Shown one piece after another: positions 8,247 to 15,178 of a stretch of 19,704 nucleotides of DNA; position 1 is the stretch's first letter, and the number at the start of each line of letters is the position of its first letter. Position numbers and translations under genes: made by a program. Source of the DNA: Spirochaetota bacterium (GTDB lineage Bacteria > Spirochaetota > Spirochaetia > Treponematales > Rectinemataceae); contig JAJUJQ010000021.1 in the NCBI GenBank assembly GCA_029265255.1, forward strand, positions 1 through 19,704. Reading direction: 5' to 3'. The notes below the pieces were generated by a model. That model saw only the letters and a program-made list of their open reading frames with translations. It ran no database searches and was not told the origin of the DNA.

Positions 8247-9146
8247 TCAATATTCTGGATAGACGAACATCGGCGGCCGAATACTGTTGTTCAGCGCCGA
8301 AAAATGGTAGCCATCCGCTTTCAGTGTCTGGATGATCCGAGGCAGCGCCTGCAAGAGCTCGCTGTTTCCGTTGTCGTGCAGAAGCACAAAGGCAGGCCCC
8401 CAGCTCACTTTGACACCCGCGATGACATTTGAGGCGATATCCGAGGCCTTGGCGTTCTTGATCGTATCCCCGCCGCTTACGTTCCAGTCGCAATAGATAA
8501 AACCGCGTCGCAGCATCTCAGCCGTTAAAGATTTATAAAACTTTATATTATATGTATTTATGCTACCTCCTGGGAATCTGAGCAATGTTGGAGATTGGCC
8601 TGTGGCGTTTTTGATATAGAGATAATTCTTGTATAGATCCTCAATAAAATTTTCGACGCTCGCATAGATGATGGGATACTGGTGAGAATATGAATGCATG
8701 CCGATTGTGTGGCCTTCCGAGGCAATTCGCTTGAGCCAGGATGTCGCGGTAAGGCTGGTCTTGCCGTTCACGAAAAAAGTCGCCTTGATTTCTTCATTTC
8801 GAAGCAGATCGAGAATCGCGGGCGTCGTCGGAGAGGGGCCGTCATCGAATGTCAGAAATATCTCTTTCTGGTCTGTCAGATCGTCAGTAAAGCCAGCAAA
8901 TTCGGCAGCGAATTCGGGATACAGAAGCTGATACGAGAGCAATGGCCGTTTACGTACAATTGAAGCGGCATCGAAGGTGTTGGTGCCCATGCTCACCGCG
9001 TCGTCGCCAGGGAGAGGTCGGGCTTCCAATTCGCGGCGAAGTCGTGCATTTTCGAGACCCAGCAGCAGGGCGCTGATCGCCGGGATGAGAATCATCACCG
9101 CGATGCCTGCGAGGATTACTTTTTTCCAGAATGCGACACTTTTCAT
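8247..9146 (-). CDS. Membrane-anchored polysaccharide deacetylase (NodB-type, CE4)
   Basis: 299 residues from the ATG at 9144-9146, which follows an AGAGAAG ribosome site; a TTG 48 bases upstream extends the frame but is less likely. An N-terminal hydrophobic helix (about 9-31) anchors it, with the catalytic domain outside the cytoplasmic membrane. NodB-fold motifs are present: LTFDDGP with D101-D102, the metal-binding HSYSH with H151 and H155, LRFPGGS, and a late LLHD. CE4 enzymes remove N- or O-acetyl groups from peptidoglycan, chitin-like or exopolysaccharide substrates. Pairing with a bactofilin points to peptidoglycan, but this is inference. It is the first gene of the minus-strand block, with a candidate promoter at 9166-9194. 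Confidence 0.92.
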   Translation of the reverse strand: MKSVAFWKKVILAGIAVMILIPAISALLLGLENARLRRELEARPLPGDDAVSMGTNTFDAASIVRKRPLLSYQLLYPEFAAEFAGFTDDLTDQKEIFLTFDDGPSPTTPAILDLLRNEEIKATFFVNGKTSLTATSWLKRIASEGHTIGMHSYSHQYPIIYASVENFIEDLYKNYLYIKNATGQSPTLLRFPGGSINTYNIKFYKSLTAEMLRRGFIYCDWNVSGGDTIKNAKASDIASNVIAGVKVSWGPAFVLLHDNGNSELLQALPRIIQTLKADGYHFSALNNSIRPPMFVYPEY

Positions 9147-9165
9147 GTTTCTTCTCTGTACTCGA

Positions 9166-9194
9166 ATTTTGATGGAGGAACATGTCAAAGTCAA
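9166..9194 (-). promoter_or_regulatory. Candidate sigma-70-type promoter for the deacetylase-bactofilin-lip block
   Basis: On the minus strand TTGACT (9189-9194, 5/6 to consensus) is followed after exactly 17 bp by CAAAAT (9166-9171, 4/6). A second, overlapping TTGACA lies at 9183-9188. The position, 20-48 bp before the deacetylase ATG, fits. It is not known whether all six downstream genes use it; no clear terminator separates them. Confidence 0.5.
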
Positions 9195-9218
9195 TGTCGC
9201 GATTCAATATATGAGGCA

Positions 9219-9232
9219 AAAAGGCGCCTTTT
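9219..9232. repeat. Perfect 14-bp palindrome between the deacetylase and radical-SAM genes
   Basis: AAAAGGCGCCTTTT is perfectly self-complementary and sits in the 110-bp gap, 24 bp upstream of the candidate deacetylase promoter and 24 bp downstream of the radical-SAM stop. With a one-base bulge the symmetry extends by GC on each side. Without a loop it makes a poor terminator, so it could be a protein-binding site or a weak terminator for the radical-SAM gene. Neither is proven. Confidence 0.4.
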
Positions 9233-9256
9233 GCATATGCCGATGCATAGCCATGA

Positions 9257-10453
9257 TCAATAGCTCCAGTCCAATTCTTTCTGGACTGGTATTTCCGAGG
9301 GTTGGGTGTCTTGTAGCATCGGCCGGAGCATATCGGGCCTGTCGAGCAGGGCAGGCGCGGGGGCTTTGCCATGGATAGTGATAAACCAGATACTCTTGCG
9401 CGCTGTCGGATTCTTTCTTGCAATCGCCTCGAAATCAAGACGCCCCGTGCGTCTCATGGCGAGAATTCGTCGAGCCGTGCTTGGACCGATGCCTGGCACG
9501 CGCAATAATTGTTCGAAATCGGCGGTTGACAGCTCTATGGGGAAAAAATCAGGATGATGCAATGCCCAGGCTGTTTTAGGATCAATATCTTCATCAAGGA
9601 ATTCCTGCGACTCGAAGAGTTCTGCTGGTTCGAAATGATACCAGCGGAAAAGCATATCTGCTTGGTACAGCCGCAGTTCGCGCTGCAGCGGCGGATGCAT
9701 GGGGTGTGGCAGCGATGGGTCGGCACCTTCGGGGCGAAATGCTGAATAATAGACACGGCGAACATTGAAGGATCGATACAGATGGCTCGCGAGTCTCAAA
9801 ATGGCCGCATCGGATTCTGGGCTCGCGCCAACAATGAGCTGGGTTGTCTGACCTCCTGGGAGGTGGTCGAGACCGGCAATGGTCTGCATGGGGCCGAGTA
9901 TCGCGTCAGGGCTTTTTTCTGGAGCAAGGCGACGAAGGCTCTCTTCCGTCGGCAGTTCGATGTTGACCGAGACGCGGGTCGCATACCGAGCGGTCTGGCG
10001 TATGAGGTCAGCTGAGGTGCCTGGGATGATTTTTATATGTAGGTAGCCATGGTAGTCGTAGGTCTCGCGCAGGAGTCTCGCGGTCCACGCAAGGCGTTCG
10101 ACGGTTTCATCGGGGGTGCCGAGTATCGCGGAGGAAAGGAACGCCCCTTTGATGGAACCGTGCCGCGTGAGCTCCACAATGGTGCGCGCGAGCTCTTCAG
10201 GTTTGAAGGTGGCACGAGGGACAGAAGCGCTGCTGCGGTTGACACAGTAAGCGCAATGGTAGGTACAAGCATTGGAAAGCAGGATTTTCAGGATAGGAAT
10301 GCTTCCGCCTCCAAGACGCTTGACCCATGTGATTGCGCGTTCGACGTCTTCCCGGACGGATGCGCACGCGTGCCTGTCGATGAGCGGGGATGGCGCTACC
10401 GTGTCCCAGTCTGCAGCGTGCGCAAGAATCCGGAAAGTCTGGGCGGTATTCAT
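9257..10453 (-). CDS. Putative DNA modification/repair radical SAM protein (UDG-linked family)
   Basis: 398 residues from the ATG at 10451-10453; the upstream extension to 10495 uses a TTG inside the promoter. The radical-SAM cluster motif is C63-X3-C67-X2-C70 (CTYHCAYC). After the core (motifs such as GAFLSSAILGTPDETVERL and HLKIIPG-like LHIKIIPG) there is a C-terminal helix-hairpin-helix DNA-binding motif, LLRVPGIGPSTARRIL, at about 316-331. This architecture matches the family annotated as 'putative DNA modification/repair radical SAM protein' (TIGR03916), usually encoded next to a uracil-DNA-glycosylase-like partner. No such partner is in the window. The biochemical reaction is not established. 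Expression appears to be controlled by the inverted repeat just upstream. Confidence 0.85.
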   Translation of the reverse strand: MNTAQTFRILAHAADWDTVAPSPLIDRHACASVREDVERAITWVKRLGGGSIPILKILLSNACTYHCAYCVNRSSASVPRATFKPEELARTIVELTRHGSIKGAFLSSAILGTPDETVERLAWTARLLRETYDYHGYLHIKIIPGTSADLIRQTARYATRVSVNIELPTEESLRRLAPEKSPDAILGPMQTIAGLDHLPGGQTTQLIVGASPESDAAILRLASHLYRSFNVRRVYYSAFRPEGADPSLPHPMHPPLQRELRLYQADMLFRWYHFEPAELFESQEFLDEDIDPKTAWALHHPDFFPIELSTADFEQLLRVPGIGPSTARRILAMRRTGRLDFEAIARKNPTARKSIWFITIHGKAPAPALLDRPDMLRPMLQDTQPSEIPVQKELDWSY

Positions 10454-10454
10454 A

Positions 10455-10476
10455 ATACTATACAAAAGTGTAGTAT
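10455..10476. promoter_or_regulatory. Operator-like 22-bp inverted repeat over the radical-SAM promoter
   Basis: ATACTATAC-AAAA-GTGTAGTAT: 9-bp arms with one mismatch around a 4-bp spacer, ending one base before the ATG of the radical-SAM gene. It covers the candidate -10 (10467-10472) and predicted start site, an ideal place for a repressor. As RNA it could also form a short hairpin. It does not match the LexA boxes I know (CGAACN4GTTCG, CTGTN8ACAG, GTTCN7GTTC). Confidence 0.5.
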
Positions 10477-10495
10477 GATATCGATTATCAGTCAA
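10467..10495 (-). promoter_or_regulatory. Candidate promoter of the radical-SAM gene
   Basis: On the minus strand TTGACT (10490-10495, 5/6) and TACACT (10467-10472, 4/6) are separated by exactly 17 bp. The predicted start site falls about 7-10 bases before the ATG at 10453, so the transcript would have almost no 5' leader and no room for a Shine-Dalgarno site, consistent with none being visible. Confidence 0.5.
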
Positions 10496-10512
10496 TCCCT
10501 ATTATTTCATAT

Positions 10513-10541
10513 TTTCAATACCACGCGGATTCAGGTATAGT
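10513..10541 (+). promoter_or_regulatory. Candidate promoter of the HAD phosphatase gene
   Basis: TATAGT at 10536-10541 (5/6 to TATAAT) lies 10 bp before the ATG at 10551. A weak -35 (TTTCAA, 10513-10518) is 17 bp upstream. Transcription would begin within a few bases of the start codon, predicting a leaderless mRNA, consistent with no ribosome site in the bases before the ATG. Confidence 0.4.
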
Positions 10542-10550
10542 CATTCTACT

Positions 10551-11237
10551 ATGAAGCCTGTCATTCAAACCGAAGCGGGTCCTGTCGCTGCCGTCGCGTT
10601 CGACATGGATGGGCTTATGTTCGACACAGAACGGATTATGTTGACAATGTGGGCAAGGGCGGCGGAACGATTCGGATGGAATCTAACCGAGGAGCTACTT
10701 CGCGCTACTGTGGGTGTATCGGCTGAGGGAACGCGCGACATGATCATGGAAGCGTGCGGGCCGGATTTTCCTCATGATGCGGTGCGGGCTGTCCGCCTCG
10801 TGATGGAAAAGGAGTATTTTGAGACTTATGGAGTGCCTCATAAACATGGTCTCTCTGTACTCCTCGAATTTCTTGCGGGTCATGGAATTGCCTGCGGGGT
10901 AGCAACCTCGACCAGCAGCGAACGTGCTCTATACGCGCTGGAGCGAGCAGGTGTCATGGGATATTTCCGTGCGGTCGTGTGTGGTGATGAGGTAGCGCGT
11001 TGCAAGCCGGATCCAGAGATCTATGAAATTCTGTGCAGCCATCTTGAAGTCGAGCCTTATGAATGCCTCGTATTGGAAGATTCTCGAGCGGGTATTCTCG
11101 CAGCGCACGCAGCCGGTTGCCTTCCTGTTATGATTCCGGACCTGGTGGAGCCGGATGAGGTCTGTCGCGAAAAGGCGTTTCGCTTTTTTTTCAGCCTTGA
11201 GGACGTGTATCGATGGCTCAGATTGTGCGCAGGATGA
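10551..11237 (+). CDS. HAD-superfamily hydrolase (beta-phosphoglucomutase/phosphatase-like)
   Basis: 228 residues. HAD motif I is AFDMDGLMFDTE with nucleophile D18 and acid/base D20. A helical C1 cap (about 28-95) follows. Motif II is in VATSTSS, motif III is the lysine of CKPDPEIY, and motif IV is LVLEDSRAGILAAHAAG. These define subfamily IA phosphatases and phosphomutases such as PgmB, Gph and YcjU. The substrate is probably a sugar phosphate or other small phosphomonoester and cannot be told from sequence. It is divergent from the radical-SAM gene and lies 138 bp upstream of the GGT gene. It probably stands alone: no terminator is obvious after it, and a TTGACA lies before ggt. The lack of a ribosome site suggests leaderless translation. 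Confidence 0.9.
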   Translation: MKPVIQTEAGPVAAVAFDMDGLMFDTERIMLTMWARAAERFGWNLTEELLRATVGVSAEGTRDMIMEACGPDFPHDAVRAVRLVMEKEYFETYGVPHKHGLSVLLEFLAGHGIACGVATSTSSERALYALERAGVMGYFRAVVCGDEVARCKPDPEIYEILCSHLEVEPYECLVLEDSRAGILAAHAAGCLPVMIPDLVEPDEVCREKAFRFFFSLEDVYRWLRLCAG

Positions 11238-11303
11238 TGCCCAACGCGCTGTTTGTGCGGCGCGCTATTTCCTGCAGACGTTTCGTACAATGTAAATAAT
11301 CGA

Positions 11304-11337
11304 TTGACAGGCCAATAAAACTGTAAGAAAATACAAT
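11304..11337 (+). promoter_or_regulatory. Candidate promoter region of the PGA locus
   Basis: A consensus TTGACA lies at 11304-11309 in an AT-rich stretch upstream of ggt. At the ideal 17-bp spacing the -10 would be GAAAAT (11327-11332, 3/6). A better hexamer TACAAT lies at 11332-11337 but at 22 bp, too far for a classical promoter. The region is the natural start of the locus, but the exact -10 is undecided. Confidence 0.4.
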
Positions 11338-11365
11338 AAATTGAACTTTTTCCGAAAGAAAAAAT

Positions 11366-11370
11366 GGAGG
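11366..11370 (+). promoter_or_regulatory. Ribosome-binding site that fixes the ggt start
   Basis: GGAGG lies 5 bases before the ATG at 11376. An in-frame ATG at 11364 would place this site inside the coding region, so the downstream ATG is preferred. It also gives a textbook signal peptide starting MKRF. Confidence 0.75.
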
Positions 11371-11375
11371 TGCGT

Positions 11376-13061
11376 ATGAAGAGATTCATCGTGTCGGCAA
11401 TGTTGCTCGCAGCGGCGATTGGAACCCTGTCCGCGCAGCTGCCTGTCAACTTGTATGGCAGGGCAGCAGCGGGCCCTAATGGCGTTGTCGCGGCAGCCAA
11501 ACCGGAAGCGTCCCAGGTAGGCATCGAAATCTTGAAAAAGGGTGGCAACGCGGTGGACGCGGCGATCGCGACAGGATTTGCCTTGGGAGTGCTCGAGCCA
11601 AATGCGTCCGGTGTCGGCGGTGGCGGATTCATGATCATCAAGATGAAGGACATGAAGGAACCTGTCGTCATCGACTTCCGCGAGATGGCACCGGCCAGGT
11701 CAACCCCGACTATGTATCTGGGTCCCGACGGAAAGGTTATTCCGAATTCCACTATTGAGGGGGGCTTGGCAGTCGGTGTGCCGGGCGAGGTCAAGGGCTT
11801 GCTCTACGCGCTGGAGCACTACGGTTCAGGCAAACTGAGCCGCGCGGAAATCATCATGCCGGCGATCGAGTGGGCGCTTAAAGGTATTCCGGTTACTGTC
11901 AACCTCGAATCGATCATCAAGGACAATTATGCCAAACTGGTTAAATACGAGAATGGTGCGAAAATCTATCTGAAGGACGGGCTTCCCTATGAGGTCGGCG
12001 ATAAGATCTACAATCCCGATCTCGCGCGTACGCTAGCCAAGATAGCGGTTGAAGGCGCGGACGCGATTTATAAAGGCGAAATCGCGCAAGCCATCGTCGA
12101 CGAAGTACAAAAGCGGGGCGGTATTATTACTCTTGAAGACCTCGCCCGCTATGAGGTCAAGATCAGAAAGCCGGTCAAGGGAACCTATCGCGGATACGGA
12201 ATCTATTCTGTGCCGCCAGCGTCCAGCGGTGGTACGCACCTCATCGAGATACTGAACATCCTCGAGAATTTCGATATGAAAAAAGTTGGGTTCCAGACAA
12301 CCCAGGCAGCGCATCTCTGGTCGGAAATTCTCAAGCTTACCTTCTCCGACCGCGCTAAATACATGGCTGATACCGATTTCGTCAAGGTGCCGCTTGAAGG
12401 CCTGACAAGCAAGGACTACGCGAAGGCACAGGCAGCGCGTATCGATATGTCCAAGCCGATGAGCGGACAGCAGGCCGGCGATCCGTCAAAATACGAATCT
12501 GGTTCCACCACCCATTTCTCTGTCATGGACAAGGAAGGGAATATGGTCGCGGTGACCAAGACGATCAACTACTTCTTCGGTTCGGGCGTCGTGATTCCTG
12601 GCTGGGGCTTCATTATGAACGACGAAATGGATGATTTCGTCCCGACACCAGGTTCGGTGAACTCGGTTGAGCCGGGCAAACGGCCTCTCTCAAGCATGAG
12701 CCCGACACTGGTTCTGGATCCGCAGGGGCGTTCGTTCATGACGATCGGTTCGCCGGGCGCAACCAGGATTTTCCCGACGGTCGCCCAAGTGATCTCGAAT
12801 GTGATCGATTTCGGCTTCCCCATCCAGGAAGCGATCATGGCGCCGCGCCTGTTCCAAGCTGCAAGCGGGGGCCCGAACCTGGAAGGACGGTATCCGATTA
12901 ATGCCTATGAAGGACTCAAGAAGCTTGGTCACAACGTGACGGTGCGCGGTGAGTGGGATGCGTATTTCGGCGGTGTGCACGCGATCGTTTATGATTACGA
13001 GAAAGGCATGCTGTACGGAGGCGCTGATCCACGACGCGATGGCCATGCGGCTGCGTTCTGA
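11376..13061 (+). CDS. ggt: Secreted gamma-glutamyltransferase
   Basis: 561 residues. A signal peptide occupies residues 1-20 (cleavage predicted after LSA). The large-subunit hallmark EILKKGGNAVDAAIATGFAL...EPNASGVGGGGFM and the substrate-binding arginine in IDFREMAP follow. The autocatalytic cleavage site and nucleophile is T378 in TTHFSV, followed by GNMVAVTKTINYFFGSG, NDEMDDF and PLSSMSPT, so the enzyme should self-process into two subunits and be active. GGTs cleave gamma-glutamyl bonds and transfer or hydrolyse the glutamyl group. The CapD/PgsS relatives of the family cut or attach poly-gamma-glutamate. Being first in a pgsB-pgsC locus, it probably acts on PGA, or on peptides released from it, outside the cytoplasmic membrane. 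Glutathione or other gamma-glutamyl substrates are the alternative. A terminator follows 30 bp after the stop. Confidence 0.95.
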   Translation: MKRFIVSAMLLAAAIGTLSAQLPVNLYGRAAAGPNGVVAAAKPEASQVGIEILKKGGNAVDAAIATGFALGVLEPNASGVGGGGFMIIKMKDMKEPVVIDFREMAPARSTPTMYLGPDGKVIPNSTIEGGLAVGVPGEVKGLLYALEHYGSGKLSRAEIIMPAIEWALKGIPVTVNLESIIKDNYAKLVKYENGAKIYLKDGLPYEVGDKIYNPDLARTLAKIAVEGADAIYKGEIAQAIVDEVQKRGGIITLEDLARYEVKIRKPVKGTYRGYGIYSVPPASSGGTHLIEILNILENFDMKKVGFQTTQAAHLWSEILKLTFSDRAKYMADTDFVKVPLEGLTSKDYAKAQAARIDMSKPMSGQQAGDPSKYESGSTTHFSVMDKEGNMVAVTKTINYFFGSGVVIPGWGFIMNDEMDDFVPTPGSVNSVEPGKRPLSSMSPTLVLDPQGRSFMTIGSPGATRIFPTVAQVISNVIDFGFPIQEAIMAPRLFQAASGGPNLEGRYPINAYEGLKKLGHNVTVRGEWDAYFGGVHAIVYDYEKGMLYGGADPRRDGHAAAF

Positions 13062-13090
13062 ATTCTGAGCTGACCTGATGCGACGAAACG

Positions 13091-13122
13091 ACAGCCGGCC
13101 GCCACAGGGGGCCGGCTGTTTT
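13091..13122 (+). terminator. Intrinsic terminator between ggt and the rest of the PGA locus
   Basis: A perfect 10-bp GC-rich stem (ACAGCCGGCC / GGCCGGCTGT) with a 9-base loop, followed by TTTT. It lies 30 bp after the ggt stop and 39 bp before the next ATG. The T run is short, so termination may be partial. No good promoter is visible between it and the next gene. Confidence 0.75.
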
Positions 13123-13160
13123 GCGTACAGCATTCCAATTGACCCACGAGGAGTATTCAT

Positions 13161-13736
13161 ATGGGATTTAAACGAACATCTATGACGGTTGGTGCCTTGC
13201 TTTTGATGGTCATCCTTGCAGCTCCTGTTTTTGCCTACAACCTTAAAGCGCCGTTCGCGGGCGCGCCGGTCCTTCTTACCTCGATAGGCCAGAGCGCTGA
13301 TGTCGAAATGGCCAGAACGCTCATGAATAAACTGAAACTGGCTTTTTCGCAGGACAATCTAATCAAGGCTCAGAATCTTGCGGCGGCCAACGCCAAGACG
13401 CTTGTGGTGGTAGTAGGCGGTTCATCCAAGGGGCTTGGAGCGGCAGGCATCTCCGCCGACGCAGAGCTCGAGCGCGCCAAAGCGCTTCTGGCCGAAGCGA
13501 AAAAACGAGGCATGAAGATCATCGGCCTCCATATCGGAGGAGAAGCACGCCGCGGCGAGCTTTCGGATCGCTTTATCAACGCGACTATCCCAATGTGTGA
13601 TTATTTCATTGTCGTAGAGGAAGGAAACGGGGATGGGCTTTTTACCAGGCTCTGCGCTTCAGCCAAGATTCCTCTGGATATCGTGCAGAAAATCTCGCAG
13701 GTGGGAGAACCGCTCGCCGCAGCCTTCATTAAATAG
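13161..13736 (+). CDS. Secreted DUF6305-type protein of PGA loci
   Basis: 191 residues. A signal peptide occupies 1-25 (cleavage after VFA). The mature part begins with APVLLTSIGQSADVEMARTL. It continues with two Rossmann-like strand/helix units (TLVVVVGGSSKGLGAAGISADAELERA and MKIIGLHIGGEARRG), then NATIPMCDYFIVVEEGNGDGLF. From memory, the family annotated DUF6305 has this sequence style and sits beside a DctM-like permease and pgsB/pgsC in diderm bacteria; I could not search to confirm it. Function is unknown. Its place in front of a permease suggests a periplasmic binding or adaptor protein, although it does not look like DctP-type solute receptors. A GAGGAG ribosome site precedes the ATG, and the permease starts 11 bp after its stop. 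Confidence 0.72.
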   Translation: MGFKRTSMTVGALLLMVILAAPVFAYNLKAPFAGAPVLLTSIGQSADVEMARTLMNKLKLAFSQDNLIKAQNLAAANAKTLVVVVGGSSKGLGAAGISADAELERAKALLAEAKKRGMKIIGLHIGGEARRGELSDRFINATIPMCDYFIVVEEGNGDGLFTRLCASAKIPLDIVQKISQVGEPLAAAFIK

Positions 13737-13747
13737 CGAGGCACATC

Positions 13748-15019
13748 GTGGTTCCTGAATTTGTCATTTTTATCCTTATGGTGGCGGTCTTTGCGGCGGG
13801 CTGTTTCGCGCTCCAATGGCCGGTGTCAGTATCGATGCTTCTCGCGGCATTGGCCGGCGCACTGGCTGGCGGTGTATCCAATCCGATACGCCATCTGGTG
13901 GAAGGGACATTCGGGTATGTGGATACGATCCTTACCATCGCGACTGCCATGATGTTCATGAACGGCTTCCGAGACTCGGGAGCACTGGAGGCGCTGACCG
14001 CAGCGGTGATCAGACGTTTTCACAAAGTGCCGGCCGTTCTCATGATTCTCCTGACTTTTGTGATCATGGTTCCTGGCATGATTACAGGGAGCTCGACAGC
14101 CTCGGTATTGACCGCTGGTGCCGTTGTCGCTCCGATGTTTGCGGCGATGGGCATGAGCGCAGTCGATGCTGGCGCGCTTATCTCGATCGCGGCGATTCTG
14201 GGAATGATCGCTCCTCCCGTCAACATTCCAGCGATGATCATCGGCGGCGGCATCGACATGCCCTATGTCGGTTTTGAAATACCGCTGATACTCCTGACCT
14301 TTCCGCTCGCGATCGCTGCCGCGCTCTGGTTCGGTTGGCGCAATGTTCGGAAATCGGACCGCTCCGGCATGGTCGCGGCGCTCGACTTTTCGGCTTTGAA
14401 TCAGTACGGAGCGCTCAGGCTGTTTTCGCCTCTCATCCTTGTCTTTGCGCTGATGGTGCTTGATAAAGCCTTGCCGCGCATATTCAATCTCGGCATGCCC
14501 CTTATCTTCATGCTGGGAGCCGCGTTAACCTGGGTGAGCGGGCGAAAGTTTCACATACTCATGTCGGCGAAGAAAGCCATGGAAGATGCCTTGCCGGTCC
14601 TGGGCATTCTGGTCGGTGTAGGCATGTTCATACAGATTATGACCGCGACGGGAGTGCGTGGATTCATCGTTGTCAACGCGTTGTCGGTACCCCCAGCCCT
14701 TCTCTACCTCATGATTGCGGTATCGATTCCGCTGTTTGGGGCTATCTCGGCGTTTGGCGCGGCGAGCGTGCTGGGTGTGCCGTTCATGCTGGCGCTCCTA
14801 GGTAGAGATCAAATCATCACCGCCGCCTCACTTTCGCTTATTGCCGCGTTGGGCGATTTTATGCCGCCAACCGCGCTTGCGGCCATCTTTGCGGCTAAGG
14901 TTGTCGGTATCGAAAAATATGGAACAATTTTAAAGAAGCTGGTGGTACCGGCGCTGATTATCGTGGTCTATGCGATCCTGTTTATTCTGTTCTCGAAACA
15001 GATCAGAGCGCTTTACTAG
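13748..15019 (+). CDS. DctM-like (TRAP large subunit / ion-transporter superfamily) permease
   Basis: 423 residues from a GTG, preceded by GAGG. About ten to twelve hydrophobic helices are visible. Two pseudo-symmetric halves carry the re-entrant signatures of the ion-transporter superfamily: VPGMITGSSTASVLTAGAVVAPMF with GMIAPPVNIPAMIIGGG in the first half, and FGAASVLGVPFMLALLG with GDFMPPTALAAIF in the second. This is the DctM/TRAP large-permease layout. No classical DctP receptor or roughly 160-residue DctQ subunit is next to it; instead it is flanked by the DUF6305 protein and a 47-residue membrane protein, which may replace them. In a PGA locus the plausible cargo is glutamate or gamma-glutamyl oligomers, import being more likely than export for this fold, but this is inference. 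Confidence 0.82.
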   Translation: MVPEFVIFILMVAVFAAGCFALQWPVSVSMLLAALAGALAGGVSNPIRHLVEGTFGYVDTILTIATAMMFMNGFRDSGALEALTAAVIRRFHKVPAVLMILLTFVIMVPGMITGSSTASVLTAGAVVAPMFAAMGMSAVDAGALISIAAILGMIAPPVNIPAMIIGGGIDMPYVGFEIPLILLTFPLAIAAALWFGWRNVRKSDRSGMVAALDFSALNQYGALRLFSPLILVFALMVLDKALPRIFNLGMPLIFMLGAALTWVSGRKFHILMSAKKAMEDALPVLGILVGVGMFIQIMTATGVRGFIVVNALSVPPALLYLMIAVSIPLFGAISAFGAASVLGVPFMLALLGRDQIITAASLSLIAALGDFMPPTALAAIFAAKVVGIEKYGTILKKLVVPALIIVVYAILFILFSKQIRALY

Positions 15020-15029
15020 GAGGACGATC

Positions 15030-15173
15030 GTGTTTTACATCTATCTGGTCATTCTAGCGAGCGTACTCGCTCTGACGGTATGGGTGCTGTTCGATACGAA
15101 GAAACTGTCGCTGCAGGTGACGGCGGGGATGGTGATTGTGCCTCTGCTGCTTCGGCTGCTCTTGATCAAATGA
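15030..15173 (+). CDS. 47-residue membrane microprotein of the PGA locus
   Basis: GTG start with a perfect AGGAGG at 15018-15023, six bases upstream; the gene begins 10 bp after the permease stop and ends 5 bp before the next ATG, so it fills its gap exactly. The product has two hydrophobic segments (about 3-20 and 29-46) joined by a short charged turn, FDTKKLS, giving a helical hairpin. I recognise no family. By size and operon membership it recalls CapE/PgsE, the roughly 47-55 residue proteins of Bacillus PGA operons, but that similarity is positional, not by sequence. Alternatively it is a reduced small subunit (DctQ-like) for the adjoining permease. The frame extends upstream to 14970 inside the permease, but the strong ribosome site favours 15030. 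Confidence 0.78.
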   Translation: MFYIYLVILASVLALTVWVLFDTKKLSLQVTAGMVIVPLLLRLLLIK

Positions 15174-15178
15174 GGTGA

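Noticed and set aside
11245..11275. GCGC-rich possible hairpin after the HAD gene
   Set aside because: The arms do not pair over more than about 4-5 bp and no T run follows.
11057..11794. 245-codon minus-strand open frame
   Set aside because: It spans the end of the HAD gene, the intergenic promoter region and the start of ggt on the opposite strand; it is low-complexity and unrelated to any known fold.
13816..14277. 153-codon + strand frame inside the permease gene
   Set aside because: It is an out-of-frame shadow rich in Arg, Asp and His, typical of a shifted GC-rich membrane gene; the permease frame has conserved motifs.
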